Shown here: positions 56,963 to 64,000 of the stretch, piece after piece | How the letters are laid out: every line of letters begins with the position of its first letter | Position numbering within the stretch: the stretch's first letter is position 1 | Assembly: GCA_023614405.1 (NCBI GenBank) | Contig: CM042694.1 | Span: forward strand, 478,923,392 to 478,987,391 | Reading direction: 5' to 3' | Source: Avena insularis | Lineage: Eukaryota; Streptophyta; Magnoliopsida; Poales; Poaceae | DNA: 64,000 bases | The notes under the pieces: model-generated | Database searches by the model: none | The model's input: only the letters and a program-made list of their open reading frames with translations | What the model was told of the DNA's origin: nothing | Made by a program: the position numbers and the translations under genes

Positions 56963-57244
56963 CTAGATGGCAGAGTCGACTAGCTCTTCTAGATCTTCGA
57001 AACGGATGTTGACTAAAACCGTCTGCATCTCATCATGCAATCCATTTAGGAACCTTTCTTTCTTCTTGGCTTCAGTGTTGATCTCATCAGGGGCATACCT
57101 AGCTAGGGACAAAAATTTCTCGTGGTACTCAACTACCGTCATCCTTCCTTGCTTCAGTTCCCTGAACTCGTCTCTCATTCTGGTGACGAAACCTTGTGGC
57201 ACATGGGTGTGGCTGAACTTGATCTTGAATGCTTCCCAAGTCAT
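56963..57244 (-). pseudogene. gag: Tekay gag capsid, second half
   Basis: Frame MTWEAFKIKFSHTHVPQG, then ELKQGRMTVVEYHEKFLSLA, EKKERFLNGL-like and RFEDLEELVDSAI: the retrotransposon gag (UBN2/PF03732-like) pattern. It is separated from the first half by a frameshift near 57243 and from the downstream 543-aa frame by a TAG at 56963-56965. Confidence 0.85.
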
Positions 57245-57639
57245 GACTTGACCATTGTCATGGTACGGGTGCTATTCCACCAGGCTCTTGCATCTCCTGC
57301 CAGATAATGGGTGGCAAATAGTACTTTCTCATTGGTTTCAACTCCCGCGACCTCCAGATTTTTCTCCATGGTTTGCAGCCAGTCGTCAGCATCTAAAGGA
57401 TCCTTAGATTTGTTGAAGATGGGGGGATTGGTATTCTGAAAGTTCTTGAGCTTGGATCCATGATGATCCTGATTTCCATGGCCTTGATTATTATGGGCCA
57501 TCTGAGCTATCTGTTGAAGAGTGGATAGATTGGCTTGGCGTTCTACTCTACTAGCTTCACGGTCAGAAACTAGCATCTGCAGAATCTGCAGCATCGAGTC
57601 CTGTGATGAGCTGCTTCCTCCTTGATTTCCACAAGGCAT
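57241..57639 (-). pseudogene. gag: Tekay gag N-terminus and first half of capsid
   Basis: Start MPCGNQGGSSSSQDSMLQIL, a Gln/His-rich linker, then NPPIFNKSKDPLDADDWLQT and ATHYLAGDARAWWNS, the conserved gag entry blocks. The frame is lost at about 57241. The start is preceded by the extra ORF at 57897-58665 and about 250 bp of spacer with a CATT microsatellite (about 57755-57773). Confidence 0.85.
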
Positions 57640-57896
57640 CTGAAGATTGAGATAGATAATGAGGTAAGAGGGAAAGTTCTAAGGTTCATGGTTTTGTTCA
57701 AAAGCTTTAAACTTTGAGTTTGACTCAGCTTTTGCAAACTAACAACTTCCTCTCATTCATTCATTCATTCATTCAAGCACACAATACAACACACACCACA
57801 ACAAAAAAGGAAAACAGATGGTTTTAAGAACCATTCTGTGAACTAAGATATAGTGGGACTGATACAACTCATTCCTATGGTAGTGATCAAGTGCAT

Positions 57897-58665
57897 CTAC
57901 TCATCATCAATGAAGTCGGAATCATCATCACCGGTGTAGAAATCCATGGCATCATCCTCCAGGTAGTCACTGTCATCACTGAGGTAAGAGTGAAGATCCC
58001 CCTGGATGTCTTCACCTTCTTCCTCTTCCTTTGCTTCAAGCTGGACTTCCTATTCACGGATGGTCTTCTCGAGAGCGGCCACCTTCTTGCGAAGACGCTT
58101 GATGGTGCGATCCTTCTTCTCGCGTTGATGACAAAGTGATTGGCGATCCTTGACGAGCATGGTGAGAGTCTTATCTTTCTTGGCGGCAATGGCAAGGTTG
58201 TGGTTGGCGTAGGCTCGAGCATTGTCCAATTCCTTCTTCCTATCATACAATAGGAAGTCAAGATTTTCCACCTGGCGCTTCATCTCCGGGTGACTTGGCA
58301 TCTCCAATGGCATTCCCATAGAATCACGCCTTGCATAGTGCGCAAAGCGAGTTCCCTGGATCAAGTTGATGTTTTGCCCACACAGACGGGCAAGAGCTTC
58401 ATGCATATCCCTGGCTAATCCATCTAGCCAATTGTTCTCTCGCAAGGTGAATTGAATATTCATCTGAAAGGAGTGCTTCCATTTTGCCTCTAAGATCTGC
58501 AACTATCAGCCATTGTAGATCTCGTCCTAGGTGATCCTTGAGTTGTGCCCCGAAGAATGCTGAATGCGGGTGCTCCAGGTACTCAGACAGTGCATCTAGA
58601 TCCCTCTCGAAGATCAGTTGGCCTCCGTAGCCCAACTGGTAGAACTTGCAATACTGAACTTCCAT
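57897..58665 (-). pseudogene. Additional ORF upstream of gag in the Tekay element
   Basis: The start at 58665 (MEVQYCKFYQLGYGGQLIFE) gives 88 codons. Coding then continues in an overlapping frame from about 58450 (ENNWLDGLARDMHEALARLC, GTRFAHYARRDSMG). The C-terminal half is a charged helix with coiled-coil spacing (QVENLDFLLYDRKKELDNAR, KDRTIKRLRKKVAALEKTIRE). After one TAG (58050) there is a strongly acidic tail (EEEEGEDIQGD, SDDSDYLEDDAMDFYTGDDD) ending at 57897. It lies between the PBS (58872) and gag (57639), on the same strand. It has no recognisable enzyme motif. My recollection is that grass Tekay-type elements carry a similar protein; its function is unknown. Confidence 0.6.
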
Positions 58666-58871
58666 CTATAAGAATTTAGGATGAGTAAGTTAGTGAGGTG
58701 ATCAAGTGTGTCAAATTTTACGTAGGAATGTAAGAATTTTTGAGGAACATAATTTTTTTTGAATGAATCAAGGATAAGAGTGGGAATAGGTTTCCATAAA
58801 TACTCACTTCTTTTGTTTTGAAACTAAGTTTTTGTTCGGACGTCCATTCTAACTAGGGTCTCCTATGGTCA

Positions 58872-58888
58872 GGATGGCTCTGATACCA
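58872..58888 (-). other. Primer-binding site of the Tekay element (tRNA-Met type)
   Basis: The minus-strand TGGTATCAGAGCCATCC is next to the 5' LTR end at 58892 and is complementary to the 3' end of initiator tRNA-Met, as in most chromoviruses. Confidence 0.85.
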
Positions 58889-58891
58889 ACT

Positions 58892-61800
58892 TGTCAACAC
58901 CCGGATTTTTAATCCCAGATGCCTGTTATGCCATACATCACAATCCTAGGATTACCATTTTTGTGAGACATAACAGATTGGATATCACAGTGCATCATCC
59001 ATTACAAACCATAATAAGGTCTTACACAAATAAAGGATCTCAGGCTCCATACTTAATACAAACAAGCAGCAGAATAATAAGCGTAGAAGTGGGCTCCATC
59101 TTCATTATCACATGCAATGTTGATGATGGGAGATGATCCTAGTTGTCGTAGACATCTTGCTATCCATCATCCTGATAGTCCTCCTCATAGTTTGGCCATG
59201 GGAATAGCCAAGGACAAAGCCATGAGTAGTCTTTAAGTACTCGCCAACTATCACTAACAAGTAAGGTAGTTCTAGTAGAAATCTTAAGCTCTAGGTTTAT
59301 TTGCAAAAAGCCAGATTTATCTAAACTGAGTTCAGAAGTAAAGAAAACTAATATAAATGTTCTAAATCACTTGAGTGGTAACCTAGTTTTCATATTCACA
59401 ACCCTGTTGTGGTCAAGTCAAATTCATAGTTCACTTCACAAGTCATTTTGAAAACATCTGACGATGGAACAGTATGGCCACTCCAACTGTCCATGACCGC
59501 GGACGGGTCTATTCGAATAGTTTGACACTCTGCAGAGGTGGTACACTTTCACCACAAAATTCGATACATCCGTCAGGGATAACCCTGAATCATCATACTT
59601 AGTATGCGGATAATCAATCATAACCTTTCATTTACACACTCTAGTATAGGCACCTCCCCTGTGAGCTTGGCCTCCCAGCCATGGCCATCTGCCATCCTAG
59701 GCACTGCATAGGTGGACAATTCACACTCACGAGGTAGCCTTAGCTCAAACCTCTTCCATGAGGGAACCCATACTAATGCATATAAACTTCCGGCTAAGCC
59801 TTACCCAATTCAGGTATTGTGGTTGTACGATAAAATTAGAATGGTATCGCATCCAAACCCAACCATCAGTTTTTATAAAGGGCTAAGGCTCATGCCTCAA
59901 CATTTTCATCATCAAATGCATTTGTGTTTCTCAACACATGTCAAAACATTTCAATATAAGGAAGCATCATTCCAAGGTTTTCATAATCATTTTCACCAAG
60001 TATTCCCATCTAAAGTGATCAAGTTTTATGCTTAGCACTAGCCACTAAGTTAAGAGTGTTCACTAATGAGGGATGCTAATCTCAATCTCATGCCATAGAA
60101 TGACATCTAGTATGGGCCTAGTTTTATACTCTTTATGCTATCTATACTATCTTTCCAAATCCTCACAAAGCATTAACTAAAAGTAAAGAACTTTGGTAAA
60201 GTAAAAGAGTAAATCTTGCAAGTAAAACTTGGCATGGGTATAAATCAAAAATATATAACCAAAGCATGCCTAATGCATCTTGCTTGGGTTATATTGCAAT
60301 TAATGATGGCTTGCAAGTATTAGCTAGCCAATAATAGCTTGCATAGATCTAGCTTGCAAGTAGTGATGGCTTGCAAGTTAAGAAACTTGCAAGTGTTAGC
60401 TTGCCTTGATTGGTGCAGTGATTGAAGTTTTCCTCCTCTTCTTCAGGGTAGAACTCCTCCTCCTCGTAGCTTGGGTAGGTACTATCGTCTATAAATAAAT
60501 ACGGGGTACACAATCACCAAACAATACTTAACTACTTCTATTTAGCACACTAAGGCTCACACTTGATGATCTAGTATCATCACAATCATCACATGAAATA
60601 CATAACTAGTTTTATTTAGTTTATTTGAGAAAAGTAATTTCTACTCATTGAAATTAATTAAGATTTAATATTCTCCAATTAAAATATGGGATCATGTGGA
60701 CACATGTCATCACCACATATTCTAATACATGGCAATGTGATTTAAAGTGTTGATCATAATTTATAAAGTGTAAGATTATTATTTAAAAGATTTAAAGTGA
60801 CTAGAAATGCCCTAATAGCATTCTTTTGTTACTAGTCCAACGTCACTGCATGCAAACCTAGATATTTTTACATATTCAGATAGATATTATCAAATGTGAT
60901 TTTTGAGAGTTGGAATCAACTCAAAAGCTATTATGGTTGATTTTTGAAAATTGTTTGAAGTTGCAAAAGTCTCTGTCTTATTATTTTTGCTATAGATTAT
61001 CTCTAACTCCAAATGATTTAAATCCAACGGGCTTGGATAGATATTTAATTATCCTTCTAACAAAATTTGACATGCAATTTGGCTTAGTGAAACTCTCTGA
61101 ATTGATTATTGAATATGTGGACAGAAGCTAGTTTAAACTAAAATGGAAAATCAATATTTGAATTCCCTCGGCTGCGCGGGAAAGCTAAACAGGCTGGCCT
61201 AGCTGCACTGCACAGCGCAGCGGGCTACTAATAGATGGGGTCCGCCAGTCAGGGAATGTTCTAACGTGAAACGATATCTTTCAATCAGAGCCCTACGATC
61301 TAATTCTAATCCAATGGTCGTGGTTCATCATCGACGACGAACAGCTCCGGCGAGGAATCAACCCTAACACGGCGGTGGGGGTCTCGCGGGGCTCCAATTT
61401 TGCATGATCTATAATTAATCTTGAAAGTCTATGTTTGCTTGGAGAGGTCAAGGGGAATTGATTTGATAGGTTTTTGAAAAAGTGGGATCTTAACTTATGA
61501 ACTAGATTCAATTTTCAACTGTCCATTTAATTTATTTGCAAGATGTTTTTGTAAGTTTGTAAAGTGGGCCTTGATACACTTTTACTTGGTCTAGCAAGGG
61601 GTGAAAAGAAGTAGAAATGTTTCTATTAGAAAGTTTCTTCTAGGAACACACAATGTGACCTAGTGGCTTACTTTTGTCAAAATGACCATTTGCTTTATTT
61701 ATTCATATTTGATTTCTTTTTCTTTTGATTTTGTTTGTAATTGGTCTAGATGATGTAGAATTCACCTTTAAACCATTTCACATCCTTTATAACAATCAAG

Positions 61801-61937
61801 CATGTCATATACACTCAATTCTATACTAGTGCAAACACACATGCATTCATATTCTTTTTCTTAATAAAAGTTTTTGTTAACCCTAAATTGGGTGATTAGA
61901 ACTTGATAATCTTGATTAAAAGTTTTGGGGTGTTACA
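58892..61937 (-). repeat. Tekay 5' LTR, with promoter deletion
   Basis: 3.05 kb, collinear with 22402-24902 and 52540-53080. About 0.95 kb (24903-25789 plus the first 70 bp after 52468 in the other copy) is missing at a junction near 61394 (GCGGGGCTCC joined to AATTTTGC). The missing part holds the TATA box and probable start site. Confidence 0.9.
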
Positions 61938-61942
61938 CTTTT

Positions 61943-62348
61943 ACAAGTAATTCTTCTTAATTTTGTTTAAAGGATATAATTATCTCTCAAAGGTGACTTA
62001 TGATTTCAGGAGATCCAAATCTTTCAACAAATGCAACTTTAATATTAAACCAAGATCTAAAGTTTACACATGGCCATTTTAATATCCAGTCTAACGCTTT
62101 TCTAACAAGTGAATATGGAAAAGTTTAACTTTGATTATGTTATTACTGGTGTTGCTTATATTCAAAGCTTAACATCTTTTGTTTAATTTTCCTAGATGCA
62201 TCATATGATCCTCCTTTGTCTTTCAATGAAAGTGGTTTTCATAAGTTGCTTTAGTTATGGAAGGATCAATTTCAAAGGGTTCTAAGGGTATTTCATCTTT
62301 TTGAGTAAATTTTCTAACACTAAAAGGCCAATAAGTTCTTTTATCCAT
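61943..62348 (-). pseudogene. gag: Gag N-terminus of the outermost Athila-like element
   Basis: ATG at 62348: MDKRTYWPFSVRKFTQKDEI, then PLEPFEIDPSITKATYENHF and a TGA, after which the frame decays towards 61943, where the Tekay element inserted. The rest is at 22131-22396. An upstream noncoding leader (62349-62664) separates it from the PBS. Confidence 0.5.
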
Positions 62349-62593
62349 GTTTGCAAGTAAGAGTAATACTATTTTTTATGGTTTTTATGTTTTAATGAAA
62401 ACTAACAAACAAATAAAATACTAAAACAAGACAAAATAAAATTGCTTTGAAAATCTAAAAGAGAAGGAAAAGCTCGCAGTGGTGCAACCTCCCCAAGCTT
62501 AGGTGTTTGCACAAAGTTGTTGATGCTAGTATTAGAAAATGTTACATCAGTTTCTCTAGAGGTGGATTGTGCTCCTAGCTTGATGATGACGGT

Positions 62594-62695
62594 GCCAGAA
62601 AATGTTCTTGTAGCTGCTCTGGGAATTTAACCACACTATAACCACTATAAGATGCTCTTGCAATTCCCCAGCAACAGCGCCAGAAAATGTTCTTG
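62594..62695 (-). repeat. Duplicated PBS-flanking sequence
   Basis: GCCAGAAAATGTTCTTG occurs at 62594-62610 and again at 62679-62695. The second copy is the true PBS/LTR junction (PBS 62665-62682, two transitions from the Athila consensus seen at 11995). The first is a decayed tandem copy 85 bp inside the element. Confidence 0.55.
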
Positions 62696-63403
62696 ATGGC
62701 AACAACTCCGTGTGTACCAACTCGTTGGGACTCCAAGTGTAGAGTTTTGTAGCAAGCATCTTTTCCCCACAAGGGTGACTCGAGAGGTTATATAGAACTC
62801 TCGGGGAATTGGCAAAGAGGATCTTCTCCTTCTCCTCTCAAGCAACCTACAAACAAAGTTTTTGCCTTGTGTCCCCAACTCCACCGTGTGGTTGTCAAGC
62901 ACAAGGTTTCATATTAGTAATATGAAATAACAATATAAAGGAAATAAAGTAAAAAAATTATAACTAAGCAAGCAAAGTAAATGCAATAATAAAAAGGTAT
63001 TTTGTGTTTGTTCATGTTTGCAAGTAAATAAATTATTTTTGTATTTTCAAATATTAAGTTGCATAAAGTATAGATGATAGTAATGGTTTTGGAAGGTTGT
63101 TTATTATGATAAAATTTGGACCATCTATTGTCTTTTTAAGTTGAAGTGGACATAAAACAATTCATCATCAACATAATATTGGTGAAACTTCAATATATGT
63201 TTGATAACCCTTCATACGGGTATCACGTCCTAACATAGAGATGATGCAACATATCTCTCTTATACTCCTCTAGAAAGGTAAAACTCTAAGCAATCTAAAA
63301 TTAAGAATTAACAAAGCATATCCTTAAGTACTTTTTGACATGATTTTTATAGCACATGAATTCACTTAATCCCTAGTGAGGTAATAAACGAAAGGTAAAA
63401 ACT
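62694..63403 (-). repeat. 5' LTR of the outermost Athila-like element, broken
   Basis: On the plus strand it begins TGATGGCAAC beside the PBS. From about 62898 it matches the left LTR (17978 onward). It stops near 63403 where a Copia LTR begins, losing the promoter half. About 100 bp present in the left copy (around 18440-18500) are deleted here. Confidence 0.75.
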
Positions 63404-64000
63404 AAAGAATATATGTCCTAGAGGCAAATAATAAAGGGGTTTATTATCATATCTAATTTTTTCATAATAGTTGTATATCATGCTATAACTGTATCAAGAG
63501 GAAACATTTATACATGCGTGATATATAAACAATGAAAAGGTCCCTAGTAGCCTCTATTCAACTAGTTAATTGGGCAACTGATGTTCAAGGTTTTCTGACC
63601 ATGGTGCATTTATGGCAACTGACAATGAAGTCATATCATCTAGAAATGATGTGATGGACATTACCCACCGATGATTGTTGCAACACGATCATGTCACAAA
63701 GTTCACCGTTGAAATTGTTAGAAACAAATTATCCTAATCCTTAGACTGTGAGATCATATTTAATCACTGTCACCTGAGGCTGCTTTGACTGCATCAATCA
63801 TCATGACCATAACCCGGTGACTATAAAGGTGTATGTTGGGTATTCTAGAGGGGCATGTTGAGGCGTATGTATCGAGATCGGGAATTGTTCTCTTGTGTGA
63901 CAGGAAGATACACTAGGCCCACCTGGTGAATTACATCCATAAATCTGCGTAGCGTATGACTAGGTCATGGGGATGGAATTTCACAGAACGAGTAAAGAAG
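63404..64000 (+). mobile_element. Diverged Angela/BARE-type Copia LTR, cut by window edge
   Basis: Begins AAGAATATATGTCCTAGAGG; compare the family start TGTTGGAAATATGCCCTAGAGG. It goes on through blocks typical of this LTR (ATGATGTGATGGACATTACC, GAACGAGTAAAGAAG at the window end). It is clearly older than the copy at 1-1291 and in the opposite orientation. It interrupts the 5' LTR of the outermost Athila-like element. Confidence 0.7.

Larger units (their letters stand above)
22402..61937 (-). mobile_element. Tekay-type chromovirus (Gypsy) with nested Tat elements, TSD CTTTT
   Basis: The LTRs begin (plus view) TGTCAAGACCCGG at 22402 and TGTCAACACCCGG at 58892. They end TTTTGGGGTGTTACA at 53080 and GTTTTGGGGTGTTACA at 61937. 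CTTTT flanks both sides (22397-22401 and 61938-61942). A tRNA-Met-type PBS (GGTATCAGAGCC on minus) borders the right LTR and a purine tract borders the left LTR at 53081. Between them lie, on the minus strand, an extra ORF, gag with CCHC knuckle, protease, RT, RNase H, integrase and a C-terminal chromodomain: the order of the Tekay clade of chromoviruses. It is dead through many stops and frameshifts. Confidence 0.9.
17978..63403 (-). mobile_element. Outermost Athila-like Gypsy element hosting three nested insertions
   Basis: The 3' LTR (17978-19464), internal pieces (19465-22396 and 61943-62693) and a broken 5' LTR (62694 to about 63403) belong to one minus-strand element. The evidence is shared LTR sequence at both ends, an Athila-type PBS beside the right LTR, a PPT beside the left LTR, and a gag reading frame that stops at the Tekay insertion point on one side and resumes on the other. 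Without the insertions the internal region is only about 3.7 kb and holds gag alone, so it was already non-autonomous or deleted. Both outer ends are truncated, so no TSD can be checked. Confidence 0.8.

Noticed and set aside
56471..56983. 170-aa plus-strand ORF rich in Val and Gly
   Set aside because: Antisense shadow of the Asn-rich linker and zinc-knuckle part of the Tekay gag.

Overview
This window comes from a large, repeat-rich grass genome, most likely a Triticeae species (wheat, barley, rye or Aegilops). The main clue is the LTR start TGTTGGAAATATG of the Angela/BARE-1/WIS Copia group, read inward from position 1291 on the minus strand. A diverged relative starts near 63404. I see no convincing host gene, rRNA or tRNA. 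Essentially all interpretable sequence is transposable-element DNA, much of it nested.

Left part (1-17977). A minus-strand Angela-type LTR (1-1291) abuts a fragment with a Harbinger-like terminal motif. A 2.56-kb solo LTR follows (1795-4350, target-site duplication CTAGG). After a degenerate stretch there is a LINE fragment (about 5690-7990) split by a PIF/Harbinger-type element (6514-7772, TSD TTA). Next comes a truncated LTR (7991-17977), split by a complete non-autonomous Athila-like Gypsy element (10452-17677, TSD GCAGC). That element keeps both LTRs, the primer-binding site and the polypurine tract. Where gag-pol should be it carries only a decayed ORF of unknown function.

Right part (17978-63403). 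This is a four-level Russian doll. The outermost layer is a minus-strand Athila-like element with a gag remnant. Into its gag is inserted a minus-strand Tekay-type chromovirus (22402-61937, TSD CTTTT). Into the 3' LTR of the Tekay element is inserted a plus-strand Tat-lineage Gypsy element, Tat-A (25790-52463, TSD AGAGG). Into the gag of Tat-A is inserted a minus-strand Tat-lineage element, Tat-B (28336-42363, TSD GCCGG). Each of the three inner insertions can be lifted out cleanly at its TSD.

The most interesting content lies in the two Tat elements. Their LTRs look unrelated, but they share a primer-binding site and dual RNase H domains. Both carry an in-frame UAG at the homologous place between protease and reverse transcriptase. 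Both have a large intron-containing gene on the opposite strand between pol and the 3' LTR, convergent with pol, with its own TATA-like box. The Tekay element has an additional acidic coiled-coil ORF upstream of gag, and its 5' LTR has lost the promoter. The gag-pol genes are broken by stops and frameshifts. Tat-B is the best preserved, as expected for the innermost and youngest insertion.
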